A stretch of 64,000 bases of DNA, from the NCBI RefSeq assembly GCF_014650495.1, contig NZ_BMVB01000009.1:62001-126000 (forward strand). Reading direction: 5' to 3'. Source of the stretch: Streptomyces cinnamoneus (GTDB lineage Bacteria; Actinomycetota; Actinomycetes; Streptomycetales; Streptomycetaceae). Each line of letters begins with the position of its first letter. Within the stretch, counting starts at the first letter, position 1. The position numbers and the translations under genes are program-made. Shown here one piece after another: positions 55,418-63,629 of this stretch. The notes beneath the pieces are model-generated. The model saw only the letters and a list, made by a program, of their open reading frames with translations. It was not told the DNA's origin and searched no databases.

Positions 55418-56410
55418 ATGGACGACAAAGCCGAAAGCGAGGCAAAAGCCAAGGACAGGCGCCTGGACCTGAGCGTCGCACAAGTGTCCGGCAGTGCACT
55501 GGCGGCGGTGGTCGCGGCGCTGCTCGCGGGCAAGCTCGGTGTATATGGCACGGTGATCGGTGCCGGCGTCGTCAGCGTGGTGGCCACCACCGGTGGCACG
55601 GTCTTTCACCACCTGTTCAAACGTACGGGTGAGCAGTTCCGCGATGCGACGGGCCAGTCGGCGAGCCGTTCGGAGCCGCAGCCCCGCCGGGTTCCGGTGC
55701 GCGGCACGCCTGACGAGACCCGTGCGCTGCCCCGGGCCGAGGACCGTACGCAACTCCTGCCTCAGGCGTCCCGCCCCGACGGGCACCCGGCGCCTTCGAG
55801 GGCGCACGCCGGTGCGTACACCGGCGCGCCCCCTCACGCGCACGTCGGCGGATGGCCGGAGGAAGGGGAATACGGGCAGCGCACCACCCACGGCACCCGG
55901 CTGCGCGGCTGGAAGCGCCCGCTGCTGGCCGCCGGAGCCGTCTTCGCCCTCGCGATGGGCACGGTGACCGCGGTCGAGCTGGTCTCCGGCTCCAGCGCCG
56001 ACGGCAGCAAGGACGGGACGACCGTCAGCCGCCTGTTCCAGCCGGAGAAGCAGGGGAAGCAGGAGGACGAGGGTCCGCGGCAGTCGCCCGGAACCGGCTC
56101 CCAGGACGGCGGCAGCGAGCAGCCCGGCCGCGACGACACCCCGACGCCGTCCCCCGGTGGCTCGCAGCCGGGCGGCGGCACGGGCAGGACTCCGGAGCCG
56201 AAGACCTCCCCGTCGGCCGGGGGCGGCGCCACGCCGTCGCCGAACACCACCCCCGGGCCCAGCGGGTCCCCGGGCGGCGGCACGACCGGCGACGGCAAGG
56301 GCGGCACGACCGGCGGCCAGGGGGCCGGCGGCGCCACCGGCGCCCCTTCCGCCCCGCCGCCGGGCCAGAACGCCGCGGCGGGCACGACCACCGGCAAGGA
56401 CGCGGCCTAG
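55418..56410 (+). CDS. Membrane protein with Pro/Gly/Ser/Thr-rich tail
   Basis: A 330-residue protein I cannot assign. After a charged N-terminus it has a glycine-rich hydrophobic region (about 23-62, SALAAVVAALLAGKLGVYGT, VVSVVATTGGTVF) that could form two helices. A charged linker (70-160) precedes a clear transmembrane helix (about 166-190, LLAAGAVFALAMGTVTAVEL). The last 140 residues are a low-complexity Pro/Gly/Ser/Thr-rich tail. ATG 55418 is used; a TTG six bases upstream is possible. It may be an envelope-exposed stalk; a possible ECF promoter upstream is compatible with envelope-stress control. It is convergent with the sugar-lactone oxidase gene. Confidence 0.8.
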   Translation: MDDKAESEAKAKDRRLDLSVAQVSGSALAAVVAALLAGKLGVYGTVIGAGVVSVVATTGGTVFHHLFKRTGEQFRDATGQSASRSEPQPRRVPVRGTPDETRALPRAEDRTQLLPQASRPDGHPAPSRAHAGAYTGAPPHAHVGGWPEEGEYGQRTTHGTRLRGWKRPLLAAGAVFALAMGTVTAVELVSGSSADGSKDGTTVSRLFQPEKQGKQEDEGPRQSPGTGSQDGGSEQPGRDDTPTPSPGGSQPGGGTGRTPEPKTSPSAGGGATPSPNTTPGPSGSPGGGTTGDGKGGTTGGQGAGGATGAPSAPPPGQNAAAGTTTGKDAA

Positions 56411-56482
56411 GCGCGGCGGCCCGCGCGCGTGCGGCGTTGCGCCGCGTCGACGCGCTGCCGCGGCCGGCCCCGCCGCACCGCC

Positions 56483-57832
56483 TCACTCCCCGAGCACGCG
56501 CCGCAGGTAGTCGTTGCCGAACACGCGGTGCGGGTCCAGCCGGTCCCGCACCGCGGTGAACTCCGCGAAGCGCGGATAGACGTCGGCCAGGTACGCCGCG
56601 TCGCGGCTGTGCAGCTTCCCCCAGTGCGGCCGGCCGCCGTGGGCCGTCATGATCTGCTCGGCCGCGGTGAAGTACGCCCGGTGCGGTGTTCCCTTGTACA
56701 TGTGTACGGCGAGGTAGGCGGTGTCCCGCCCGGACGCCGTGGACAGGGGGACGTCGTCCGCCGGGGCCGTCCGCACCTCCACGGGAAAGCTCACGCGCAG
56801 CCGCTTGCGGCCGATCACCTCCCGCAGCTCCCGCAGCGCCGCCATCGCCGCCGCCCGCGGCAGCGCGTACTCCATCTCCAGGAAGCGGACGCGGCGCGGG
56901 CTGGTGAAGACCTTGTAGGGCACGTCGGTGTACGTACGGGCCGACAGGGCGCGGGCGGCGAGGGCGGCGATGCCGGGAACGGCCGCCGGCACGGCACGGC
57001 CCAGGGCGCAGGCGGCCCCGAAGACGCCGTTGGAGAGCAGCTCGTCCTCCACCCAGCCGCCGAACCGGCCGGCCGGCGCGGCGGGGCCCGGGCTGCGGTT
57101 GTTGCGCTTGGTGGTGCAGCTGCCCGTGTGCGGGAACCAGTAGAACTCGAAGTGTTCGTTCTCGGCGACCAGCTGATCGAACTCAGCCGTCACCCGGTCG
57201 AGGGGCATGGGTTCCTCCTGCGCCCTCAGCAGGAACTCCGGCTCGACGGCGAAGGTGATCGCGGTGATCACGCCCAGGGCGCCGAGCCCCACCCGGGCCG
57301 CGGCGAAGACGTCCGCGTTCTGCTGCGCCGAGCAGGTCAGCACCGAGCCGTCGGCCGTCACCAGCTCCAGGCCGCGGATCTGGGCGGCGATCGCACCCGA
57401 GTCCCGCCCGGTGCCGTGGGTGCCGGTGCTGACGGCCCCGGAGACCGTCTGTTCCATGATGTCGCCCATGTTCGTCAGCGACAGGCCGTGCGCGGACAGC
57501 GTGCGGTTGAGGTGCCGCAGCGTCGTACCGGCCGCGACCGTCACCGTCCCGGCGGCCCGGTCCAGCGCGAGGACGCCGCTCAGCCGCTCGGGGCGTATCA
57601 GCAGGCCGTCCGTGGCGGCAGCCGCGGTGAAGGAGTGACCGGAGCCGGCCGCCTTGACCCTCAGGCCGTCCGAGGCCGCCCGGACGACGGCGTCCGCCAG
57701 CTCCTGAGCCGTCGCCGGGGCGACGGTCCGCACGGGCCGTGCGGTGACGTTGCCCGCCCAGTTGCGCCATGTACCGCTACGCCACGTACCGCTACGCCAT
57801 GCACTGCTCGCCCGTGTCGTCGCCGTCATCAA
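56483..57832 (-). CDS. FAD-linked sugar-1,4-lactone oxidase (D-arabinono-1,4-lactone oxidase family)
   Basis: A 449-residue flavoprotein of the aldonolactone oxidase group. The FAD-binding domain (about 30-200) has AAGSGHSFTAAA with His66 at the position that can carry covalent FAD, and NMGDIMEQTVSGAVSTGTHG near 121-140. The C-terminal domain has the HW-x-K motif (PHWGKL, near 400) and ends RLDPHRVFGNDYLRRVLG. The N-terminus is odd: a 15-bp DNA repeat encodes AWRSGTWRSGTWRNW. The gene begins 41 bp inside the end of the MFS gene, so the two are probably coupled. The natural substrate (an aldonolactone or alditol) is inferred. Confidence 0.92.
   Translation of the reverse strand: MMTATTRASSAWRSGTWRSGTWRNWAGNVTARPVRTVAPATAQELADAVVRAASDGLRVKAAGSGHSFTAAAATDGLLIRPERLSGVLALDRAAGTVTVAAGTTLRHLNRTLSAHGLSLTNMGDIMEQTVSGAVSTGTHGTGRDSGAIAAQIRGLELVTADGSVLTCSAQQNADVFAAARVGLGALGVITAITFAVEPEFLLRAQEEPMPLDRVTAEFDQLVAENEHFEFYWFPHTGSCTTKRNNRSPGPAAPAGRFGGWVEDELLSNGVFGAACALGRAVPAAVPGIAALAARALSARTYTDVPYKVFTSPRRVRFLEMEYALPRAAAMAALRELREVIGRKRLRVSFPVEVRTAPADDVPLSTASGRDTAYLAVHMYKGTPHRAYFTAAEQIMTAHGGRPHWGKLHSRDAAYLADVYPRFAEFTAVRDRLDPHRVFGNDYLRRVLGE
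57765..57809 (-). repeat. 15-bp tandem repeat across the MFS/oxidase overlap
   Basis: Units CGCCATGTACCGCTA, CGCCACGTACCGCTA and CGCCATGCACTGCTC follow each other without gaps. They encode WRSGT repeats in the oxidase, and the second unit supplies the MFS stop codon. Confidence 0.85.
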
Positions 57833-59033
57833 TGCGAACCCCCACCCGCTCCGACGCCGGCCGGAGCCGGCGGTACCCGAGGAACGCGCCGGCGGCCGCG
57901 AGTGCCCCCGCCGCGCCGGGCACCGCGTACCCCGCCGCGGCGCCGGCGGCGTCCACCGCCCAGCCGGCGGCCGACGAGCCGAGCGCCACTCCGACCGCGA
58001 GCCCGGTGCTCGTCCAGCTCATGCCCTCGGTCAGCTGTGCGCGCGGTACGTACTGCTCGACGAGGGCCATCGTGGTGACCATCGTCGGCGCGATGGACAG
58101 GCCCGCGACAAAGAGCGCCACGGCCAGGAACGGCAGGTTCCCGACCAGTTGGAGGGGGATCATACTCACGGCCATCGCACACACGCCCAGGACCCAGCGA
58201 CGGGCCGGCTCGCCCTTCAGGTGCAGCAGCCCGAAGACGGCCCCCGCCAGGCACGAGCCCAGCGCGTACACGGCCAGCACCAGGCTGGACGCGGCCTTGT
58301 GGCCCTGCTCCTCGGCGAAGGCCACGGTCACCACCTCGACCGAGCCGAAGATGGCGCCGGTGGCCACGAAGACCCCCACCAGCACCTGGAGTCCCGGAGA
58401 CTTCAGCGCGGAGCCGCCCGAGTGCTCCGTGCGCGGGTGCGGCCGGGGCTCGGTGGCCCGCTGGGCGGTCAGCCAGTAGACGCCGGCTCCGAGGAAGCAG
58501 GCGGCGAGCAGCGGGCCCGACTCGGGGAACCACGCCGTGGACAGGCCGATCGACAGGATCGGCCCGACGATGAAGACCACCTCGTCGATGACGGACTCGG
58601 CGGAATAGGCCGTGTGCAGCTCGCGCGGCGAGCCCGTGTAGATCGCCGCCCAGCGGGCCCGCACCATCGAGCCCACGCTCGGCACGCAGCCCACGCCGGC
58701 CGAGAAGAGGAACAGCGTCCAGTCCGGCCACCGCTCGTGCGCGCTCACCAGCAGCCCCGCCACCGAGACGAGCGAGACGGCCGTCACCGGCCGCAGCACC
58801 CGGCGCTGCCCCAGCCGGTCGACCAGCCGGGAGATCTGCGGGCCGCACACCGCCGCCGCCAGCGCCAGGGTCGCGGACAGCGCGCCCGCCAGGCCGTAGC
58901 GGCCGGTGAGCTGCGAGACCATCGTGACGATGCCGATGCCCATCATCGACAGCGGCAGCCGGCCGAAGAATCCGGCCGCGGAGAAGCCCTTGGCGCCGGG
59001 GGCGGCGAATATCGCACTGTACGGACTGGACAA
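57792..59033 (-). CDS. Major facilitator superfamily transporter
   Basis: A 413-residue inner-membrane protein with about 12 hydrophobic helices and the MFS loop 2-3 motif RLVDRLGQRRVLRP. The second half starts near residue 210 with LQVLVGVFVATGAIFG. The start is taken as TTG 59033 because GGGAG is six bases upstream and the protein then begins LSSPYSAIFAAPG; the frame is open to 59174 but would run into the hemH promoter. The substrate is unknown. The adjacent oxidase suggests sugar-acid or lactone export or uptake, but this is only context. Confidence 0.88.
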   Translation of the reverse strand: MSSPYSAIFAAPGAKGFSAAGFFGRLPLSMMGIGIVTMVSQLTGRYGLAGALSATLALAAAVCGPQISRLVDRLGQRRVLRPVTAVSLVSVAGLLVSAHERWPDWTLFLFSAGVGCVPSVGSMVRARWAAIYTGSPRELHTAYSAESVIDEVVFIVGPILSIGLSTAWFPESGPLLAACFLGAGVYWLTAQRATEPRPHPRTEHSGGSALKSPGLQVLVGVFVATGAIFGSVEVVTVAFAEEQGHKAASSLVLAVYALGSCLAGAVFGLLHLKGEPARRWVLGVCAMAVSMIPLQLVGNLPFLAVALFVAGLSIAPTMVTTMALVEQYVPRAQLTEGMSWTSTGLAVGVALGSSAAGWAVDAAGAAAGYAVPGAAGALAAAGAFLGYRRLRPASERVGVRIDDGDDTGEQCMA

Positions 59034-59074
59034 CGACGGCTCCCGTAGAGGCTCAGAGGGGTGGACAGAGGGTG

Positions 59075-59109
59075 CCGTAAGGACTGTTGGAGGCTGATAC
59101 AGCTTACGG
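59075..59109. promoter_or_regulatory. Inverted repeat between the MFS gene and hemH
   Basis: CCGTAAG and CTTACGG form perfect 7-bp arms, with inner CTGT/ACAG arms, in the 139-bp divergent gap. It may be a regulator site shared by both promoters. Confidence 0.4.
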
Positions 59110-59172
59110 GCGGACTTTCCGCGATGCACTCGCATTTCCCGCCTGTCAGTACCGGGTGGCAGGATCGGGGCC

Positions 59173-60300
59173 ATGTCGGATCAGCCAGCCCACGCCCCCT
59201 ATGACGCCCTGCTGTTGCTCTCCTTCGGGGGGCCCGAGGGGCCGGACGACGTCGTGCCGTTCCTGGAGAACGTGACCCGGGGGCGCGGCATCCCCCGCGA
59301 GCGGCTCAAGGAGGTCGGGCAGCACTACTTCCTCTTCGGCGGCGTCAGCCCCATCAACGACCAGAACCGCGAGCTGCTGGGCGCCCTGCGCGAGGACTTC
59401 GCCGCGCACGGCGTGGACCTGCCGGTCTACTGGGGCAACCGCAACTGGGCGCCGTACCTGACCGACACCCTGCGCGAGCTGGTCGCCGACGGCCACCGCC
59501 GCGTGCTCACCCTGACCACCAGCGCCTACGCCTCCTACTCCGGCTGCCGGCAGTACCGCGAGAACCTCGCCGACGCCCTGGCCGCGCTGGAGGCGGAGGG
59601 GCTGCCGCTGCCGCGCGTCGACAAGCTGCGGCACTACTTCAACCACCCCGGCTTCGTCCGGCCCGTGGTCGACGCGACGCTGGCCGCGCTGGAGAGCCTG
59701 CCCGAGGACGTACGGGCCGGCGCGCACCTCGCCTTCACCACGCACTCGATCCCCACGGCCGCCGCGGACACCTCCGGCCCGGCCGAGGGCCACGGCGACG
59801 GCGGGGCGTACGTCGCCGAGCACCTGGACGTGGCCCGGCTCGTCGCCGAGGCGGTGCGCGAGCGGACCGGCACCGACCGCCCGTGGCGCCTGGTCTACCA
59901 GTCGCGCAGCGGCGCCCCGCACATCCCCTGGCTCGAACCCGACATCTGCGACCACCTGGAAGCCGTGCACGGCGAGGGGGCGCCGGCGGTGGTCATGGTC
60001 CCGATCGGCTTCGTCTCCGACCACATGGAGGTCACGTACGACCTCGACACCGAGGCCACGGCCAAGGCCGCCGAGCTGGGCCTGCCGGTCGCCCGGGCCG
60101 CCACCGTCGGGGCCGACCCCCGCTTCGCCGCCGCCGTGCGGGAGCTCGTCCTGGAGCGCGCCGCGAGCGAGCGCGGCGAGCTGCCCGAGCGCTGCGCGCT
60201 GGGCGCGCTCGGCCCCGGCCACGACCTCTGCCCCGTCGGCTGCTGCCCGGCCCGGGCCCCCCGCCCGGCGGCCGCGGGCGCCGACAGCCCGTACGCGTAA
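59173..60300 (+). CDS. hemH: Ferrochelatase (coproporphyrin III type in actinobacteria)
   Basis: A 375-residue enzyme that inserts Fe2+ into the porphyrin ring; in actinobacteria the substrate is coproporphyrin III (CpfC). Conserved pieces are [14 protein letters not shown] (14-27), [16 protein letters not shown] (about 80-95), TTHSIPTA with the catalytic His (near 197) and [17 protein letters not shown] with the acidic metal site. The C-terminal CPVGCC (Cys353, 357, 358), together with Cys125, could bind the [2Fe-2S] cluster found in actinobacterial enzymes. CAGGAT seven bases before ATG 59173 suggests a leaderless mRNA. It is followed 14 bp later by the inositol monophosphatase gene. Confidence 0.95.
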   Translation: MSDQPAHAPYDALLLLSFGGPEGPDDVVPFLENVTRGRGIPRERLKEVGQHYFLFGGVSPINDQNRELLGALREDFAAHGVDLPVYWGNRNWAPYLTDTLRELVADGHRRVLTLTTSAYASYSGCRQYRENLADALAALEAEGLPLPRVDKLRHYFNHPGFVRPVVDATLAALESLPEDVRAGAHLAFTTHSIPTAAADTSGPAEGHGDGGAYVAEHLDVARLVAEAVRERTGTDRPWRLVYQSRSGAPHIPWLEPDICDHLEAVHGEGAPAVVMVPIGFVSDHMEVTYDLDTEATAKAAELGLPVARAATVGADPRFAAAVRELVLERAASERGELPERCALGALGPGHDLCPVGCCPARAPRPAAAGADSPYA

Positions 60301-60314
60301 GGAGCACCACCACC

Positions 60315-61115
60315 GTGAGCGACACCCTCAAGGCCGAACTGCTGGCCGTGGCCCTGGAGGCCGCCGAGCGGGCCGGCGCCCTGCTGAAGGACGGCCGCCC
60401 GGCCGACCTCGGCGTGGCGTCGACGAAGACCAGCCCCATCGACGTGGTCACCGAGATGGACATCGCCGCCGAGAAGCTGATCACCTCCTTCCTCGCCGAG
60501 CGCCGCCCCCAGGACGGCCTGCTGGGGGAGGAGGGCACCAGCAGCGAGGGCACCAGCGGGGTGCGCTGGGTCATCGACCCGGTCGACGGGACGGTCAACT
60601 ACCTCTACGGCCTCCCGGCCTGGGCCGTGTCCATCGCCGCCGAGATCGACGGCGAGGCCGTCGTCGGGGTCGTCGCGGCGCCGGTGCGCGGCGAGACCTA
60701 CCGTGCGGTGCGCGGCGAGGGCGCCTTCCTGGGCGACCGGCGGCTGCGCTGCCGACCGGCAGCGCCCTTCGCGCAGGCCCTGCTGGGCACCGGCTTCGGC
60801 TACCTGACCGACCGGCGGGCCGCCCAGGCGGAGGTCCTGAGGGCGCTGCTGCCCGAGGTCCGCGACATCCGGCGCAGCGGCTCCGCCGCGATCGACCTGT
60901 GCGACGTGGCCTGCGGCCGGCTCGACGCCTACTACGAGCGGGGCCTGAACCCGTGGGACCACGCCGCCGGCGCGCTGATCGCCCACGAGGCGGGCGCCCT
61001 CACCGGCGGGCGGCCCGGCGAGCCCGCGTCGGGCGAGCTGACGGTGGCGGCGCCCCTCGGCCTGTTCGAGCCCCTCCAGGAACGGCTGGAGGCCCTGGGG
61101 GCCTGGCACGACTGA
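60315..61115 (+). CDS. Inositol monophosphatase family protein
   Basis: A 266-residue Mg2+-dependent phosphatase. Metal-binding motifs: LLGEEGTSSEG (near 72-82), WVIDPVDGTVNYLYGLP (near 89-105) and NPWDHAAGALIAHEAG (near 214-229). Related enzymes hydrolyse inositol-1-phosphate, histidinol phosphate or PAP; the sequence does not decide. GGAG lies nine bases before GTG 60315. It is in an operon with hemH. Two hairpins follow. Confidence 0.93.
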   Translation: MSDTLKAELLAVALEAAERAGALLKDGRPADLGVASTKTSPIDVVTEMDIAAEKLITSFLAERRPQDGLLGEEGTSSEGTSGVRWVIDPVDGTVNYLYGLPAWAVSIAAEIDGEAVVGVVAAPVRGETYRAVRGEGAFLGDRRLRCRPAAPFAQALLGTGFGYLTDRRAAQAEVLRALLPEVRDIRRSGSAAIDLCDVACGRLDAYYERGLNPWDHAAGALIAHEAGALTGGRPGEPASGELTVAAPLGLFEPLQERLEALGAWHD

Positions 61116-61131
61116 CCGGGCCCCCACGGCG

Positions 61132-61159
61132 CTGCAGGGCGGCCCCTGCCGCCCTGCAG
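61132..61159. terminator. First of two tandem hairpins
   Basis: A perfect 12-bp stem CTGCAGGGCGGC with GCCGCCCTGCAG around a CCCT loop, 16 bp after the phosphatase stop. Confidence 0.75.
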
Positions 61160-61176
61160 GGCCCCGGGCACGGCAA

Positions 61177-61212
61177 AGCGCCCCGGCACCGTCTGGACGG
61201 TGCCGGGGCGCT
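61177..61212. terminator. Strong bidirectional terminator
   Basis: A perfect 15-bp stem AGCGCCCCGGCACCG with its complement around TCTGGA, between the phosphatase and the convergent 55-codon gene. Confidence 0.88.
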
Positions 61213-61221
61213 CTGTGAGCG

Positions 61222-61389
61222 TCAGTGCGCGTCGATCGGTACGCCGTGCTCGGCGGCCAGGCGGTGGAGGTCCTCCAGCTCCGCCAGTTCGACGTCGGCG
61301 AGGTGATCGTCACCCGTACGGCGGGCGTGGTCGAGGTCGGATCGGGTGCTCTCTATGCGCTGCAGGATGCCAGCGGTGAACGCGTCCAT
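61222..61389 (-). CDS. Conserved small hypothetical protein
   Basis: A 55-residue, highly charged helical peptide (MDAFTAGILQRIESTRSDL... LADVELAELEDLHRLAAEHG). It contains no cysteine and no hydrophobic segment. From memory, short proteins of this kind between an inositol monophosphatase gene and cutRS are conserved in Streptomyces, but no function is known to me. The start is ATG 61389; the frame extends upstream without support. It is divergent from cutR across 299 bp. Confidence 0.75.
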   Translation of the reverse strand: MDAFTAGILQRIESTRSDLDHARRTGDDHLADVELAELEDLHRLAAEHGVPIDAH

Positions 61390-61631
61390 GGTGCTGCGCC
61401 CCCTCGTCGTGGGTAGGCGGCACGGGGGTGTGCCACGGCGAAAACGATCACGTGCGTGGGTATCCGGGTACGCGTGGACGTACGGAGAAGCGTGATCGCG
61501 GGTGTGCAGACGTCTTCCCCACCCCCGCCCGGAGGGAAACCTGCCACCGGCAAGCAATCCGGAATCCCTGCCCCGTCCGGCCGAGGAGCACCCCTTACGG
61601 CCGGTTTATCGACATCCGAGGCAGGATGGAG

Positions 61632-61647
61632 TGACCCAACGGGGTCA
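61632..61647. promoter_or_regulatory. Perfect palindrome upstream of cutR
   Basis: TGACCC-AACG-GGGTCA is a perfect 6-4-6 inverted repeat ending 41 bases before the cutR start, a candidate autoregulatory site. The rest of the 299-bp gap (61390-61688) shows no other clear element. Confidence 0.4.
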
Positions 61648-61688
61648 TCGAGGCTGCCCAGACGGGCTCAAGAGGAAGGATCAGCGCC

Positions 61689-62342
61689 GTGCGCGTACTC
61701 GTCGTCGAGGACGAGCAGCTGCTCGCAGACGCCGTAGCCACCGGACTGCGCCGGGAGGCCATGGCCGTCGACGTCGTGTACGACGGGGCCGCCGCCCTGG
61801 AGCGCATCGCCGTCAACGACTACGACGTCATCGTGCTCGACCGCGACCTGCCGGTCGTCCACGGGGACGACGTCTGCCGCAAGGTCGTCGAGCTCGGCAT
61901 CCCCACCCGCGTCCTGATGCTGACCGCCTCCGGCGACGTCAGCGACCGCGTGGCGGGCCTGGAGCTCGGTGCCGACGACTACCTCCCCAAGCCCTTCGCG
62001 TTCACCGAGCTGACCGCGCGCGTACGGGCCCTCGGCCGGCGCACGACCGTCGCGCTGCCGCCCGTCCTGGAGCGGGCCGGCATCAAGCTGGACCCCAACC
62101 GCCGCGAGGTGTTCCGCGAGGGCAAGGAGGTGCAGCTGGCGCCCAAGGAGTTCGCGGTGCTGGAGGTGCTGATGCGCAGCGAGGGCGCCGTGGTCTCGGC
62201 CGAGCAGCTGCTGGAGAAGGCCTGGGACGAGAACACCGACCCGTTCACCAACGTCGTGCGGGTCACCGTCATGACGCTGCGCCGCAAGCTCGGCGAGCCC
62301 CCGGTGATCGTCACCGTGCCCGGCTCCGGATACCGGATCTGA
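61689..62342 (+). CDS. cutR: Response regulator CutR (OmpR family)
   Basis: A 217-residue regulator, the length of the published CutR. The receiver has VVEDE (5-9), phospho-acceptor Asp51 (VIVLDRDLPV) and Lys near 101 (YLPKPFAF). The winged-helix DNA-binding domain from about 125 ends with the RRKLGEPPVIVTVPGSGYRI signature of the OmpR class. AGGAAGGA lies upstream of GTG 61689. It is followed six bases later by the CutS kinase. In S. lividans and S. coelicolor CutRS affects copper-related phenotypes and antibiotic production, and more recent work connects it to extracellular protein stress. Confidence 0.94.
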   Translation: MRVLVVEDEQLLADAVATGLRREAMAVDVVYDGAAALERIAVNDYDVIVLDRDLPVVHGDDVCRKVVELGIPTRVLMLTASGDVSDRVAGLELGADDYLPKPFAFTELTARVRALGRRTTVALPPVLERAGIKLDPNRREVFREGKEVQLAPKEFAVLEVLMRSEGAVVSAEQLLEKAWDENTDPFTNVVRVTVMTLRRKLGEPPVIVTVPGSGYRI

Positions 62343-62348
62343 CCCGCG

Positions 62349-63629
62349 ATGCCCGCCACGCCCCCCACCCCCGCGCCGCCCACGCCGCCGCAGGCCGGAC
62401 CGTCCGCGACGCCGCCGAAGCCCACCTGGGACCCCCGCCAGCCGGTCGTCCGCCCGTTCCCGTGGCTGCGTCCGACCATCCGCATACGCCTCACCCTGCT
62501 GTACGGCGGGATGTTCCTGATGGCCGGCGTGCTGCTGCTGACGATCATCTACCTGCTGGCCGCCAACGCGCTGAGCGTGGGCAGCGAGCCGCTGATCAAG
62601 CTGGTCGACGGCAGTCAGGTCCGGGTCACCGGTGACACCTGCCCGGACCTGAAGACGCCCGGCCTCAACGCCGAGCAGGCCAACCGCATCCTCGAACAGT
62701 GCATGCTCGACCAGCGCGCCCAGGCCCTGGGCTCCCTGCTGCGCCGCTCCCTGCTGGCGCTGCTGGGCCTCGCCGTGATCGCGTTCGCCTTCGGCTACGC
62801 CATGGCGGGCCGGGTCCTCTCGCCGCTGGGCAAGATCACCCGCACGGCCCGCCGGGTCGCCGGCACGGACCTGACCCGGCGCATCGAACTGGGCGGGCCG
62901 GACGACGAGTTGAAGGAGCTCTCGGACACCTTCGACGAGATGCTCGACCGGCTGGAGCGGGCGTTCACGGCGCAACAGCGCTTCGTGGCCAACGCCTCGC
63001 ACGAGCTGCGGACGCCCCTGGCCATCAACCGGACGCTGTTGGAGGTCCACCTCTCCGACCCCGGGGTCTCCCCGGAGCTGCAGCAGCTGGGCAAGACGCT
63101 GCTGGCCACCAACGAGCGCAGCGAGCAGCTCGTGGAGGGCCTGCTGCTGCTCGCCCGCAGCGACAACGAGATCGTGGACCGCAAGCCCGTGGACCTCGCC
63201 GAGGTGGCCTCCCAGGCGCTCGACCAGGCCCGCGCGGAGGCCCAGGCCAAGGGCGTCGAGCTCAGGGGCACCCGCCAGCCCGCGGTCGTCCAGGGCAACG
63301 GCGTGCTGCTGGAGCGGATCGCGCTGAACCTGGTGCAGAACGCGGTGCGCTACAACGCCCCGGACGGCTGGGTGGAGGTCACCACCGAGGCCCAGCCGGG
63401 CCAGGCGGTGCTGGTCGTGGAGAACACCGGCCCGGTCGTCCCGGCCTACGAGCTGGAGAACATCTTCGAGCCCTTCCGCCGGCTGCGCACGGAGCGTACG
63501 GGCAGCGACAAGGGCGTCGGCCTGGGCCTGTCCATCGTGCGCTCGGTGGCCCGCGCGCACGGCGGGCGGATCACCGCGGAGCCCCGCGAGGGGGGTGGCC
63601 TGGTCATGCGTGTGGTGCTGCCCACCTGA
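62349..63629 (+). CDS. cutS: Sensor histidine kinase CutS
   Basis: A 426-residue membrane kinase. A Pro-rich cytoplasmic N-terminus (1-40) precedes transmembrane helix 1 (about 44-72). A short external domain of about 58 residues contains exactly two cysteines, Cys98 and Cys118 (DTC, EQC). Helix 2 (about 131-154) leads to a HAMP domain (155-207), the phospho-acceptor His218 in NASHELRTPLAI and a HATPase domain with NLVQNAVRYNA, VENTGPVV and GVGLGLSIVRSVARAHGG. The two external cysteines could form a disulfide that reports the redox or folding state of secreted proteins. Confidence 0.94.
   Translation: MPATPPTPAPPTPPQAGPSATPPKPTWDPRQPVVRPFPWLRPTIRIRLTLLYGGMFLMAGVLLLTIIYLLAANALSVGSEPLIKLVDGSQVRVTGDTCPDLKTPGLNAEQANRILEQCMLDQRAQALGSLLRRSLLALLGLAVIAFAFGYAMAGRVLSPLGKITRTARRVAGTDLTRRIELGGPDDELKELSDTFDEMLDRLERAFTAQQRFVANASHELRTPLAINRTLLEVHLSDPGVSPELQQLGKTLLATNERSEQLVEGLLLLARSDNEIVDRKPVDLAEVASQALDQARAEAQAKGVELRGTRQPAVVQGNGVLLERIALNLVQNAVRYNAPDGWVEVTTEAQPGQAVLVVENTGPVVPAYELENIFEPFRRLRTERTGSDKGVGLGLSIVRSVARAHGGRITAEPREGGGLVMRVVLPT

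Noticed and set aside
55285..55632. A frame starting at an ATG with AAGGGAG upstream, before the membrane-protein gene
   Set aside because: It overlaps the membrane-protein gene out of frame for most of its length, and its sequence there is only a shifted reading of that gene.
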